Positions 17,050 to 27,000 of a stretch of DNA of 64,000 bases are shown one piece after another. The notes under the pieces were generated by a model. That model was not told the DNA's origin and ran no database searches. It worked only from the letters and a program-made list of their open reading frames with translations. The position numbers and the translations under genes are program-made. Within the stretch, counting starts at the first letter, position 1. Each line of letters begins with the position of its first letter. Origin of the DNA: CAVYGN01 sp963796325 (GTDB lineage: Bacteria; Spirochaetota; Brevinematia; Brevinematales; JAOACQ01); the NCBI GenBank assembly GCA_963796325.1, contig CAWCLF010000004.1, positions 92,592 to 156,591 of the forward strand, given 5' to 3'.

Positions 17050-17202
17050 ATGCAGATCGTTACTCTGGAATGTGAAACCTGCGGCGAAAGGAATTACACT
17101 ACGAATAAAACTAAAGAAATGGTTCAGCAGAGGGTCAAGCTCAATATAAAAAAATACTGCCCCCGCTGCAGAAAACATACGGCACACAAAGAAATTAAAT
17201 AA
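17050..17202 (+). CDS. rpmG: 50S ribosomal protein bL33
   Basis: bL33 sits near the ribosomal E site. The 50-residue product keeps both zinc pairs (CETC near the N-terminus and CPRC near the C-terminus), so it is the zinc-binding form. A longer frame upstream would run back into tRNA-Thr; the ATG at 17050 with GGGGTG five bases before it is the right start. Its position between tRNA-Thr and tRNA-Trp, ahead of secE and nusG, is a common bacterial order. Confidence 0.95.
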   Translation: MQIVTLECETCGERNYTTNKTKEMVQQRVKLNIKKYCPRCRKHTAHKEIK

Positions 17203-17204
17203 AA

Positions 17205-17295
17205 TCAGTCTATAATCGTCAGTCAACAGTCAACTATTGACTATCGACTTTCGACTGACGACTGTTGACTGCCGACTGTAGACTATTGACTATCG
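17205..17295. repeat. Heptamer-repeat array 4
   Basis: About twelve degenerate AGTCAAC/GACTATC/GACTGAC units fill the whole gap between rpmG and tRNA-Trp. The left half (AGTC sense) and right half (GACT sense) are complementary, so a long imperfect hairpin can form. It would be transcribed with the operon and could expose or separate the tRNA from the mRNA. Confidence 0.8.
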
Positions 17296-17296
17296 T

Positions 17297-17369
17297 AGGC
17301 CTGTAGCTCAATTGGCAGAGTAGCGGTCTCCAAAACCGTTGGTTGGGGGTTCGATTCCCTCCAGGCCTG
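17297..17369 (+). tRNA. tRNA-Trp (anticodon CCA)
   Basis: A 73-nt cloverleaf with a perfect 7-bp acceptor stem (AGGCCTG with CAGGCCT), D arm GCTC/GAGT, anticodon stem GCGGT/ACCGT around CTCCAAA (anticodon CCA), T arm with loop TTCGATT, and discriminator G as expected for tRNA-Trp. CCA is not encoded. It starts one base after the repeat array. Confidence 0.96.
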
Positions 17370-17386
17370 ATTACCGGGAGATTGAT

Positions 17387-17629
17387 ATGTTGGTATTGAT
17401 TAATTGGATTATGATTGGTTTGGGGCTTATAATCGGCCTCGTCGTTCTTTATGTAAACCGGGATTTTGTAAGGGAGGCTTTCCAGGAGCTGAAAAAGGTC
17501 ACCTGGCCGACCAGGGAGATAGCCCTTAATTCGTCGGGAGTTACTATAGGGTTCGTGGTAGGTTTCTCGCTTTTGCTTGCACTTCTCGATTATATCTTCA
17601 ATATCGTTATAAAGGGTTTGGTAAGATAG
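17387..17629 (+). CDS. secE: Protein translocase subunit SecE
   Basis: An 80-residue single-domain SecE that clamps SecY in the translocon. It has an N-terminal membrane segment, the conserved amphipathic EAFQELKKVTWPTREI helix, and a second membrane segment at the C-terminus. The ATG at 17387 (GGGAG upstream) is used; a longer frame begins inside tRNA-Trp and is rejected. It is followed by nusG with one base between stop and start. Confidence 0.95.
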   Translation: MLVLINWIMIGLGLIIGLVVLYVNRDFVREAFQELKKVTWPTREIALNSSGVTIGFVVGFSLLLALLDYIFNIVIKGLVR

Positions 17630-17630
17630 G

Positions 17631-18191
17631 ATGGCTAGGGGCTGGTTCGTAATCCAGGTTTACACGGGATATGAAAAGAGGACTATGAATGATCTTGTCG
17701 CCAAGAAGAATAGCGGCGTTCTTAAGGACATTCTCATTGACGTGAGAGTCCCTGAGGAAGAATACATAGTTGAAAAGAAAAATAAAAAGATATTGAAAAA
17801 GAGGAATCTTTATCCGGGCTATATTTTAGCCGAACTGGATTTTCCGGACGACGACTCGGTCTGGAAGAAGGTTTACTCCGAGATAAGGTCCGTTACGGGC
17901 GTCGGGATGTTTTTAACGGCGGGAGGCGGGAATAAAAGGCCTTCCCCGCTGGCATACGAAGATGTTAAATCCATTTTTGAGAAGACGGGCGAAATAAAAC
18001 CCCACCTGGCAAAGCTGGAATCAGGCTTTTCGGTGGGAGATAAAGTTAAGATCAACGGCGGACCTTTCAGGGATTTTGAAGGCGAAGTCCAGGAAATTCA
18101 CAATGAAAAGAACAGCCTGACGGTCAGGGTTGAAATTTTCGGAAGGCTGACGCCTGTCGAACTGGATTTCAGCCAGGTCCAGAGGGTATAA
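17631..18191 (+). CDS. nusG: Transcription elongation/antitermination factor NusG
   Basis: NusG binds the RNA polymerase clamp and links it to Rho or to ribosomal uS10. The N-terminal NGN domain begins WFVIQVYTGYEKRTMNDL and contains RNLYPGYILAELD. The KOW domain (about 130-185) has GDKVKINGGPFRDFEGEV. At 186 residues it is near standard length with only a small insertion (TAGGGNKRPSP) between domains. The secE-nusG-rplK order is classical. Confidence 0.96.
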   Translation: MARGWFVIQVYTGYEKRTMNDLVAKKNSGVLKDILIDVRVPEEEYIVEKKNKKILKKRNLYPGYILAELDFPDDDSVWKKVYSEIRSVTGVGMFLTAGGGNKRPSPLAYEDVKSIFEKTGEIKPHLAKLESGFSVGDKVKINGGPFRDFEGEVQEIHNEKNSLTVRVEIFGRLTPVELDFSQVQRV

Positions 18192-18211
18192 GCTGATAAA
18201 GGAGTTTTCGA

Positions 18212-18646
18212 ATGGCACCTAAAACGAAAAAATTAAAAGCTGTGGTTAAACTGCAGATACCGGCCGGGCAGGCCAATCCGGCTCCCCCCGTCGGTACGGC
18301 GCTGGGGCCGCATGGGATACCCCTTATGGATTTCTGCAAACAGTTCAACGACGCGACAAAAGATAAAGCGGGATTTATTATACCCGTTGTTCTTAATATT
18401 TACGAGGACAGGACGTTTACTTTCATAACGAAGACCCCTCCCGCATCGAACCTGATAAAAAAAGAACTCGGGCTGGAAAAGGGCTCTCCGGAATCCAATA
18501 AGCAGAAAGTCGGCAAGATAACGATGGAACAGCTGAAAAAGATAGCTGCGATCAAAATGCAGGATCTGAATGCAAGGGACATCGATGCCGCAGCCAGGAT
18601 CATAGAGGGCACTGCGAGGAATATGGGAATCGAGCTGGAGGGTTAA
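18212..18646 (+). CDS. rplK: 50S ribosomal protein uL11
   Basis: uL11 forms the GTPase-associated centre with 23S rRNA and recruits L10 and L12. The 144-residue protein has the Pro-rich N-terminal IPAGQANPAPPVGTALGPHG and the rRNA-binding C-terminal domain (LNARDIDAAARIIEGTARNMG). The stop codon is directly followed by the rplA start. Confidence 0.97.
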   Translation: MAPKTKKLKAVVKLQIPAGQANPAPPVGTALGPHGIPLMDFCKQFNDATKDKAGFIIPVVLNIYEDRTFTFITKTPPASNLIKKELGLEKGSPESNKQKVGKITMEQLKKIAAIKMQDLNARDIDAAARIIEGTARNMGIELEG

Positions 18647-19360
18647 ATGAAAAATTTAATAAAAAACGGCGTTGCTTTTAAAGGCGGTAAAAGATACCTG
18701 TCCTTGATAGAGAATAACGATCTTTTCAAGTCCTATCCTTTCGAGGAAGCATGCAAAGTCGTTAAAAATATTGCGACGGCCAAATTCGATGAGTCGATCG
18801 ACCTGTCGTACAAGCTTAATATCAAGCAGAAACATACGATCAGGGATGTGGTCGTTCTTCCTCATTCCATCGGCAAGACCATACGGGTTCTTGTATTCGC
18901 CGTCGGTGAAAAGGCATCGGAAGCTCAGGCTGCCGGAGCCGATTATGTCGGCGGTGAAGATCTTGTCGAAAAGATCGCCGGCGGCTGGCTCGAATTTGAC
19001 TCCGTACTTGCCACCCCCGATATGATGAAAATGCTCGGAAAAATAGCGCCGGTCCTGGGAAGGCGTAAAATGATGCCCAACCCGAAAACCGGCACTGTAA
19101 CACTCGATATCAGCCGCGCTGTAAAAGAGGCTAAGGCGGGGAAGGTTGAAATAAGAGCCGATAAAACCGGCAACATTCACGTGGTGGTCGGGAAAAAGTC
19201 TCTTTCAGAACAGGATCTTTTTGATAACGCATATGCTATCCATAAGGTCCTTATCAAGAATAAGCCTGCTGATCTTAAAGGGGATTATATAAAAACAATG
19301 GCGATATCCCCTTCCATGGGGCCTGCTGTAAAAGTGGATTTTAAAAAAATTGCAGTATAG
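18647..19360 (+). CDS. rplA: 50S ribosomal protein uL1
   Basis: uL1 builds the mobile L1 stalk at the E site and, in many bacteria, represses its own L11 operon. At 237 residues, with GRRKMMPNPKTGTV and IRADKTGNIHVVVGK, it is typical. The ATG abuts the rplK stop, so translation is probably coupled. A short heptamer-repeat array follows the stop. Confidence 0.97.
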   Translation: MKNLIKNGVAFKGGKRYLSLIENNDLFKSYPFEEACKVVKNIATAKFDESIDLSYKLNIKQKHTIRDVVVLPHSIGKTIRVLVFAVGEKASEAQAAGADYVGGEDLVEKIAGGWLEFDSVLATPDMMKMLGKIAPVLGRRKMMPNPKTGTVTLDISRAVKEAKAGKVEIRADKTGNIHVVVGKKSLSEQDLFDNAYAIHKVLIKNKPADLKGDYIKTMAISPSMGPAVKVDFKKIAV

Positions 19361-19408
19361 ACCGGGAGTCGAGAGTCGAAAGTCAAGAGTCGTGAGTTAA
19401 AGACCGGG
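19359..19408. repeat. Heptamer-repeat array 5 flanked by an 8-bp direct repeat
   Basis: AGTCGAG/AGTCGAA/AGTCAAG-type units occupy 19367-19400. The array is bracketed by AGACCGGG at 19359-19366 and again at 19401-19408, like a target-site duplication. The left copy overlaps the rplA stop codon. Confidence 0.75.
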
Positions 19409-19449
19409 TAACTCTCCGGAAATTCGAATAAATTATAAGGAAGGTCGGT

Positions 19450-19965
19450 ATGCCTAGTCCGGTAAAAGTAGAATTTGTCGAAAAGATAAAAAAGGATATA
19501 AGCGCTTTGGACGGCATTGTGCTTGCCGATTTCAAAGGCCTTTCCGTGCCCCTCCAGGATGAGCTGAGGAAAAAAATCGATAAGCTGGGCGGAAGTGCGA
19601 AGGTTATGAAGAATACGCTGCTTAAAAAAGCCCTCGAAGGTTCGAAGATAGGGGGCCTTGACAGTTTTCTGGTAAATAACACCATCGTGTTCTCGTCGAA
19701 TACCGATATAATGTCGATCCTTAAGGCCTTATCGGAATTTTCAAAACAGCATGAAAAGCTCCTGCTCAAGGGAGGTTTTTTAGACGGTCGCGCCTTTGAC
19801 AGGGACGGAATATTAGAGATGGCCCGGATGCCCTCGAGGCAGGAGATCCTTGCAATGATCGCGGGAAACATGAGTTCCATGATATCGGGTTTTACAGGAG
19901 TTTTAAGCAGTATAATTACGAAATTTACGGGAACCCTCGAATCGCTGGAAAAGAAAAAATCCTGA
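19450..19965 (+). CDS. rplJ: 50S ribosomal protein uL10
   Basis: uL10 anchors the L7/L12 dimers on the stalk. The 171-residue protein has the DGIVLADFKGLSV region, the VMKNTLLKKAL helix (as in KNTLAR-type L10) and a C-terminal helix that binds L12. Good GGAAGG ribosome site. The 89-bp gap to rplA holds array 5; no classical L10 leader fold was recognised. Confidence 0.95.
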   Translation: MPSPVKVEFVEKIKKDISALDGIVLADFKGLSVPLQDELRKKIDKLGGSAKVMKNTLLKKALEGSKIGGLDSFLVNNTIVFSSNTDIMSILKALSEFSKQHEKLLLKGGFLDGRAFDRDGILEMARMPSRQEILAMIAGNMSSMISGFTGVLSSIITKFTGTLESLEKKKS

Positions 19966-20012
19966 TGCCGGGAATGCCCTTATAATATTAAAATCAATTA
20001 AGGAGTTATAAA

Positions 20013-20402
20013 ATGGCTGAAAATAAGATTCAGGAAGTGATCGATCTTATTTCCAATATGACTGTATTGGAATTGAATGAACTCAGAAAAACAATGGAAG
20101 AAAAGTTCGACGTTAAAGCCGCAGCTCCGATGGCTTATGCAATGCCTGCAGCAGGAGCAGGAGCCGCAGCGCCTGCCGCTGAAGAATCCTCGACAGTGTC
20201 GGTGTTTATAAAGGATGCCGGTGCAAAAAAGATCGAAGTGATCAAAGTTGTCAGGAATATAACAGGGCTTGCTCTCAAGGAAGCCAAGGAACTGGCTGAA
20301 AGCGCCGGAAAAACGGCTCTCAAGGAAAATATTTCCAAGGCCGATGGTGAAAAGCTGAAAAAAGAACTCGAAGATGCCGGTGCAGTCGTCGAGATTAAGT
20401 AA
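20013..20402 (+). CDS. rplL: 50S ribosomal protein bL12 (L7/L12)
   Basis: The 129-residue stalk protein recruits translational GTPases. It has the N-terminal dimerisation helix (to about 35), an Ala/Pro/Gly-rich hinge slightly longer than usual (about 38-60), and the C-terminal domain with KIEVIKVVRNITGLALKEAK. Strong AAGGAG ribosome site, fitting its need for several copies per ribosome. Confidence 0.97.
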   Translation: MAENKIQEVIDLISNMTVLELNELRKTMEEKFDVKAAAPMAYAMPAAGAGAAAPAAEESSTVSVFIKDAGAKKIEVIKVVRNITGLALKEAKELAESAGKTALKENISKADGEKLKKELEDAGAVVEIK

Positions 20403-20464
20403 TTTCTATTCATTGATTTTTGTATCATATCATAATACGTTGCGATATTGCTCAAATGTTATAC

Positions 20465-20507
20465 CTTCCCCTTTCTGTCGACAGTCGACAGCCGACAAAA
20501 GGGGAAG
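20465..20507. repeat. Heptamer-repeat array 6 inside a 10-bp stem (rplL-rpoB gap)
   Basis: CTTCCCCTTT (20465-20474) and AAAGGGGAAG (20498-20507) form a perfect 10-bp stem. The 23-nt loop is the array (three GTCGACA-type units) and itself includes the palindrome CTGTCGACAG. A TATAAT follows at 20520-20525 but without a good -35 box. It may act as an attenuator, pause or RNase site between rplL and rpoB. Confidence 0.65.
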
Positions 20508-20545
20508 TTGTGTTTATCCTATAATATAGTCGGGGGATGTTAAAT

Positions 20546-23500
20546 ATGGTAACAGATCAGGGAAGGATAACCTTCGCAAAACATAAAGACAGAGCTCCGC
20601 TTCCGGATTTGCTTGATATTCAACTGCGGTCGTTCAAGGATTTCCTGCAGGTGGAAAAAAAACCCGGCGAGCGTGAAAACAAGGGCCTGCAGTATGTCTT
20701 CAACAGCTTTTTCCCCATTGAAGGAGCGAACGGCGAAATAATCATCGAATATGTCGGTTATGAAGTCGGAAACTGCAAATATACCGAAGACGAATGTTTT
20801 GACAAGAACCTTACCTTCAGCGTCCCCGTTAAGGCTATTTTCCGCCTGATAGACAGGAAAACCGGCAAGATCAAGGAAAAGGATATATATATAGGCGACT
20901 TTCCGCTTATGACAAGAAGGGGTACGTTCATATTCAACGGAGCCGAACGGGTTGTCGTCAACCAGATTTATAAATCTCCCGGCGTGCTTTTCAGCTATAA
21001 AAACAAGGAATACTCCTCCAAGATCGTTCCTGAAAAGGGATCATGGCTGGAATTCATTATCGATACCAAGAAAGACCTTATGTATGTCCGAATTGATTCA
21101 AGGAGAAAGGTTCTTGTGACCATGTTCCTCAGGGCCCTTGAATTGACTACCGCTGACATAATAAACGCTTTTTTCAAGATAAGGAAAATCGATCTTTCGA
21201 GGATCGAAAAGGATGAAGCGATCACAAGGCTTGTCGGGAAATATGTGGCGGAAGATGTGCTGGATGATGAAAACAACATAATCGCCGGAGCCGTTGAAAA
21301 GCTGTTTCCCAACAGCATCAACCAGCTTTACCAGAAAGGAAAGACAATAATAAAAATCATCGATCCGAAATCGGTTATCGAGAACAGGCCTCTTATCAAT
21401 ACGCTTGAAAAGGATGATACAAAGGATGCTGTAAATAAAGCCATCAAAAAAATATACAGCATACTTCATCCCGGCGAGGCTGCCCCCCTCGAAAGCATTG
21501 TCAGGGAACTTCATAATATGTTTTTCGGCCCTAAAATGTACGACCTTGGCGAAGTGGGCAGATATAAGCTCGTACTCAAGCTGTATCCCGAACTTAATCA
21601 GGACGAAAAAAAGGCTTTGATCGAACAGAGAACGTTATCGTACGAGGATATAAACAGGACTCTGCAGCATCTTATAAAGGTGTATAACAAGCAGACAAGC
21701 CTCGACGATGTCGATCATCTGGGCAATAGGCGCGTAAGGAACGTCAACGAACTCCTTGTTAACCAGCTTATGTCGGCCTTTACAAAGGTGGAAAAATCGA
21801 TACATGAAAAGCTTTCTTCAAGGGAAATCGAGGATCTGACGCCTCAAAGCATTATAGCGATTAAACCGATTGTCTCCGCTCTTAACGATTTCTTCGGTAT
21901 GAGCCAGCTTTCTCAGTTCATGGATCAGACCAACCCGATATCGGAACTGACCCATAAAAGAAGGCTTTCGGCTCTCGGACCGGGGGGGCTTTCACGCGAC
22001 AGGGCCGGATTTGAAGTCAGAGATGTTCATAATACTCATTACGGCAGAGTCTGTCCCATTGAGACGCCGGAAGGTCCTAATATCGGTCTTATAGTATCGC
22101 TGGCTACATATGCAAACGTGAATTCCTACGGCTTCCTTGAGACGCCGTATGTGGTAGTCAAAAATCGAAGGGTTACGGACGAGATCAGGTATCTTTCCGC
22201 GACGGAAGAAGAGAATTATTATATAGCCCAGGCGAATGCGAAACTGAGTCCTGAAGGCGATTTTATTGAGGATTTTGTCCAGGCCAGGTTCAGGGTCGAA
22301 TTTGAACTTGCTCCGAGCGATAAGATACAGCTGATGGATGTTTCACCAAAGCAGATCCTTTCCGTGTCGGCTTCCATCATACCGTTTATCGAACATGACG
22401 ACGCCAACAGGGCGCTCATGGGTTCGAACATGCAGAGGCAGGCTGTCCCCCTCCTGTCAAGCGACGCTCCTATAGTGGGTACAGGCATGGAATATTATGT
22501 CGCCCGCGATTCAAGAGCCGTAGTCCAGTGCGAACAAGACGGCAAAGTAGTTAAGGTCGATTCCGAAGTGATTACAATACAGGATTCAAAAAAGTTCCTT
22601 CACAATTATAATCTTGTAAAATTCAGACGGACCAACCAGGACACAAGCTTCAATCAGAAGCCCGTGGTCGACGAGGGTAATACTGTCAAAAAGGGCACAA
22701 TCCTGGCGGACGGTTTTGCAAGTTCCGGCGGGGAACTCGCGCTGGGCAAGAACATACTTGTCGCCTTCATGCCCTGGAACGGTTATAATTATGAGGATGC
22801 TGTCCTTATCAGCGAGAAACTGCTTAAAAATGATGATTTCACATCGGTTTATACGACGGTTTTCGAATGCAAGGCCCTGGAAACCAAACTGGGAAGCGAA
22901 GAAATTACAAACGAGATACCCAATGTAGGTGAAGACGCTATCAGGAATCTTGATGAAAACGGCATAATCAGGGTAGGCGCTTACGTGAAGCCGGGTGATA
23001 TTTTAGTCGGGAAAGTCACGCCTAAAGGCGAGCCTACTGAAACGCCCGAATTCAGGCTCCTCCATGCTATTTTCGGCGAGAAAGCCAAGGATGTGCGCGA
23101 TACTTCATTGAGGGTGCCGCATGGCGAAGGCGGAGTTGTAGTCGATGTCAAAATATTCAGCTCTGAAAAAGGCGATGAACTTGCTCCCGGCGTGCTCAAA
23201 CTTGTAAAAGTTTACATGGCCAAAAAAAGAAAAATCAAACCGGGCGACAAGATAGCCGGACGTCATGGAAATAAAGGAGTCATATCGAGAGTTCTCGCCG
23301 AGGAAGATATGCCTTTCCTGCCCGACGGCACTCCGGTGGATATAGTATTGAACCCTCTCGGGGTTCCCAGCAGAATGAACATAGGCCAGCTTTTTGACAG
23401 CCTCCTGGGTCTGGCCGGATGGAAATTGGACGTCAGGTATGAATGCCCGGTATTCGAAGGGGCGACCCTTGAGGATATAGAGCTGGAGCTCGGTAAAGCA

Positions 23501-24076
23501 AATGAAAAAATGAAACAGGAACTCTTAAAGGAAAGAAAACCTTACGGCGAGTCTGAAAAGGAGATAAACCGCTATTTTGAAAGGGTAAAACTCCAAAAGG
23601 ACGGAAAATTCCGCCTCAGGGATGGAAAAACAGGGGATTTGTTCGAAAAATCCGTTTTTGTCGGAGTGATGTATATAATGAAGCTTCATCATATGGTCGA
23701 TGACAAGATCCATGCCCGTTCGGTAGGTCCTTATTCCCTTGTAACCCAGCAGCCGCTCCGCGGCAAGGCAAATTTCGGCGGGCAGAGGCTCGGTGAAATG
23801 GAAGTCTGGGCTCTGGAAGCTTACGGCGCTGCAAACCTGCTTCAGGAAATGATGACGATCAAGTCGGACGATACCGACGGAAGGGTCAGGATCTACGAAG
23901 GCGTAATAAAAGGGAAATATACTTCGAGTCCGGGCATACCGGAATCTTTTAATGTCCTTGTCCAGGAATTGAGGGGGTTGGCCCTCGACATTCAGGTGTA
24001 CGATAAAAACGGGAAAAGAGTGCCCTTGAATGATAAGGAGAAGGAATTGATTGATATGAAGGTGCATTTAATATAA
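20546..24076 (+). CDS. rpoB: RNA polymerase beta subunit
   Basis: The 1176-residue beta subunit lacks the large lineage inserts of the E. coli protein. The rifampicin region reads SQLSQFMDQTNPISELTHKR, then RLSALGPGG, so the residue equivalent to E. coli Ser531 is Ser; the well-studied Borrelia and Treponema proteins have Asn there as I recall. The GRVCPIETPEGPNIGL stretch and the C-terminal KPGDKIAGRHGNKG and HARSVGPYSLVTQQPL are intact. Of two in-frame ATGs, 20546 has GGGGG at a workable distance, while 20537 abuts it. It is followed by rpoC after 22 bp. Confidence 0.97.
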   Translation: MVTDQGRITFAKHKDRAPLPDLLDIQLRSFKDFLQVEKKPGERENKGLQYVFNSFFPIEGANGEIIIEYVGYEVGNCKYTEDECFDKNLTFSVPVKAIFRLIDRKTGKIKEKDIYIGDFPLMTRRGTFIFNGAERVVVNQIYKSPGVLFSYKNKEYSSKIVPEKGSWLEFIIDTKKDLMYVRIDSRRKVLVTMFLRALELTTADIINAFFKIRKIDLSRIEKDEAITRLVGKYVAEDVLDDENNIIAGAVEKLFPNSINQLYQKGKTIIKIIDPKSVIENRPLINTLEKDDTKDAVNKAIKKIYSILHPGEAAPLESIVRELHNMFFGPKMYDLGEVGRYKLVLKLYPELNQDEKKALIEQRTLSYEDINRTLQHLIKVYNKQTSLDDVDHLGNRRVRNVNELLVNQLMSAFTKVEKSIHEKLSSREIEDLTPQSIIAIKPIVSALNDFFGMSQLSQFMDQTNPISELTHKRRLSALGPGGLSRDRAGFEVRDVHNTHYGRVCPIETPEGPNIGLIVSLATYANVNSYGFLETPYVVVKNRRVTDEIRYLSATEEENYYIAQANAKLSPEGDFIEDFVQARFRVEFELAPSDKIQLMDVSPKQILSVSASIIPFIEHDDANRALMGSNMQRQAVPLLSSDAPIVGTGMEYYVARDSRAVVQCEQDGKVVKVDSEVITIQDSKKFLHNYNLVKFRRTNQDTSFNQKPVVDEGNTVKKGTILADGFASSGGELALGKNILVAFMPWNGYNYEDAVLISEKLLKNDDFTSVYTTVFECKALETKLGSEEITNEIPNVGEDAIRNLDENGIIRVGAYVKPGDILVGKVTPKGEPTETPEFRLLHAIFGEKAKDVRDTSLRVPHGEGGVVVDVKIFSSEKGDELAPGVLKLVKVYMAKKRKIKPGDKIAGRHGNKGVISRVLAEEDMPFLPDGTPVDIVLNPLGVPSRMNIGQLFDSLLGLAGWKLDVRYECPVFEGATLEDIELELGKANEKMKQELLKERKPYGESEKEINRYFERVKLQKDGKFRLRDGKTGDLFEKSVFVGVMYIMKLHHMVDDKIHARSVGPYSLVTQQPLRGKANFGGQRLGEMEVWALEAYGAANLLQEMMTIKSDDTDGRVRIYEGVIKGKYTSSPGIPESFNVLVQELRGLALDIQVYDKNGKRVPLNDKEKELIDMKVHLI

Positions 24077-24098
24077 AAACAGGAAAAGGAGATAAACG

Positions 24099-27000
24099 AT
24101 GAAGGGTTCGACCAGTTTCGGGGCGATATCCATTCAGCTTGCTTCGTCAGAGCTTATCAAGAATTTATCTTACGGCGAAGTTAAAAAACCTGAGACGATC
24201 AATTATAGAACGCTTCGTCCTGAAAGGGACGGTCTTTTCTGCGAAAGAATTTTCGGGCCTACAAAAGATTATGAATGCTCATGCGGGAAATTCCGTTCGA
24301 TCAGGTACAAGGGAATTGTCTGCGACAAATGCGGCGTAGAAGTTACCGAGGCAAAGGTCAGAAGGTACAGGACAGGGCATATCGAACTCGCCGCCCCGGT
24401 CGCCCATATATGGTATTACAGGATAGTGCCCAGCAAGATCGCGCTCCTGCTTGACGTGGCGCCTGCTGATATTCAAAGCATATTGTATTTTGAAAAATAT
24501 ATCGTCATCGACCCCGGCGAAACCGACCTGATTCAGAACCAGGTGCTTACCGATGAAGAATTTGAAGAATATAAAGAAAAATATAAAGAGGCCTTTACGG
24601 CGGATACGGGCGCGGTTGCGATTAAAAAAATACTGAAGAACCTTGATCTCGATGTTCTTATCGACGCTCTGCGCAACCAGGTCGATTCGAAGCTCAAGGT
24701 CGATAAAAAGGTGCTGAAAAGGCTTGAACTTGCTGAAGAGATCAGGAAATCCAACAATAAATCGGAATGGGTCATTCTCGATATCATTCCCGTCATTCCG
24801 CCCGATTTAAGACCGATGGTCCCTCTCGACGGAGGGCGGTTTGCAACTTCCGATATAAACGACCTGTATAGAAGGCTTATAAACAGGAACAACAGGTTGA
24901 GGAAGCTGAAATCCGTAAATGCTCCGGATATAATAATAAAGAATGAGATGAGAATGGTCCAGGATGCCGTCGACTCTCTGTTCGACAATTCAAGGCGTTC
25001 CCATCCCGTAACCGGAAACGGAGACAGGCCGTTAAAATCCCTTTCCGATATTCTGAAAGGGAAGCAGGGGAGGTTCAGGCAGAATCTCCTCGGGAAACGG
25101 GTTGATTATTCCGGACGTTCGGTCATTATCGTGGGGCCGAATCTGAAACTCCACCAGTGCGGCCTTCCGAAACTTATGGCGCTTGAGCTGTTCAAGCCGT
25201 TCGTCATGAGGGGTCTTGTTGAACAGGGCTACGCTCATAATATCAAAGCGGCCAAGAGGATGATAGAAACGGAGCACGAACTTGTATGGGGAATACTCGA
25301 AAATGCAGTGAAGGGCCACCCTGTCCTTTTAAACAGGGCTCCCACTCTTCACCGGCTGGGTATCCAGGCTTTCGAACCGATATTGATCGAGGAAAAGGCG
25401 ATACAGCTTCATCCTCTGGTTTGTCATGCCTATAATGCCGATTTTGACGGAGACCAGATGGCCGTGCATGTGCCTCTGACTCCTGAAGCCCAGATTGAGG
25501 CCTGGATGCTCATGCTCTCAAGCCGCAATCTCCTGAATCCGGCCAACGGCAAACCTATTGTTTATCCGACCCAGGACATGGTCCTCGGAATATATTTCCT
25601 GACAAAACCGGATAACGACAGCAAGCCCGGAAGAAGGTACTACGATTCGGTCGAAGAAATATTCCTTGTTATCGAAACGGGGAAAACAAATTATAATCAG
25701 AAGATAAAATTCAGGGTTAACGATAAAGTCATAGAAACCACTTACGGAAGGGTGATTTTTAATGAGATCATGCCCAAGGGCATGGATTTTATTAACGATA
25801 CTATGACCAGCAAAAAGATAGAAACGCTCATCGCCAGCTGTTATAAATTGTACGGGATAAAAGAGACTGCTTTTCTTGTGGACAGCCTGAAAACCTTAGG
25901 GTTCAAATACTCGACAATATACGGCGTGACCATTGCCGTTTCGGATGTCGAAATCCCGGAAGAAAAATATGCGATTGTTGAAAAAACGGAAAAAGAGGTT
26001 GAAAAGACCGAAGATAATGCAAGGAAAGGTCTAATAACCCACGATGAAAAATATAACCAGGTCATAGACCTCTGGGCGAGCGCCAATGAAAAGGTCAAAA
26101 AGCTCGTGGAAGCGAAGCTAAAGGAAAGCGACAGGGGTTTCAATTCTCTTTATGCGATGATGGATTCGGGTGCGAGGGGTTCCCGCGAACAGATACGCCA
26201 GCTTGCAGGCATGAGAGGTCTGATGGCAAAGCCGTCAGGCGAAATCATTGAACTTGCCATCAAGTCCAACTTTAAAGAAGGCCTGTCCGTGCTTGAATAT
26301 TTCATTTCGAGCCATGGAGCGAGGAAGGGATTGGCGGATACCGCTTTAAAAACAGCGGACGCAGGCTATCTTACCAGGAAACTCGTGGATATTTCGCATG
26401 ATGTCGTCGTCACCGAGGCTGACTGCGGGACCGTCAAGGGCATCGATATTTCAGCGATCAAGGAAGGGGACGAAGTAATAAAACCTCTTAAGGAAAGGAT
26501 ACTCGGACAGGTCGTTGTTTCCAATATTTATGACCCCAGGAACGGAGACCTCCTTGTAAGCGCAAATGAACTTCTTGACGAGGAAAAAACAAAAAAGATA
26601 GAAGATGCAGGGATCGAAGTAATAAAGATCCGCAGCGTTCTCACTTGCGAATCGAATCATGGGGTATGCGGAAAATGCTACGGCTGGGACCTTTCGGCCC
26701 GTTCTCTTGTCAATATAGGAGAAGCTGTAGGCATCATAGCCGCAGAATCTATCGGGCAGCCCGGCACTCAGCTGACAATGAGAACCTTCCATATCGGGGG
26801 AACGGCAGCCACTCAGCTTGAAGAAAGCGAACTGAAATTGACATACGACTCGTTTATTGTAGAACTTCCTGAAAATCTCATATCAAGGGAAGTCGACGGC
26901 AAGGAAAAGGTCATTGTGCCCAGGAAATCGTATGTCAAGGTCAGAAAGATTATAAATGTATATGATAAAGAAGAAGTAGAGGATTTAAAAGAACTGCCCG

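Noticed and set aside
20520..20525. Promoter directly before rpoB
   Set aside because: A TATAAT is present but no -35-like hexamer lies 16-18 bp upstream; that place is the arm of the AAAGGGGAAG stem.
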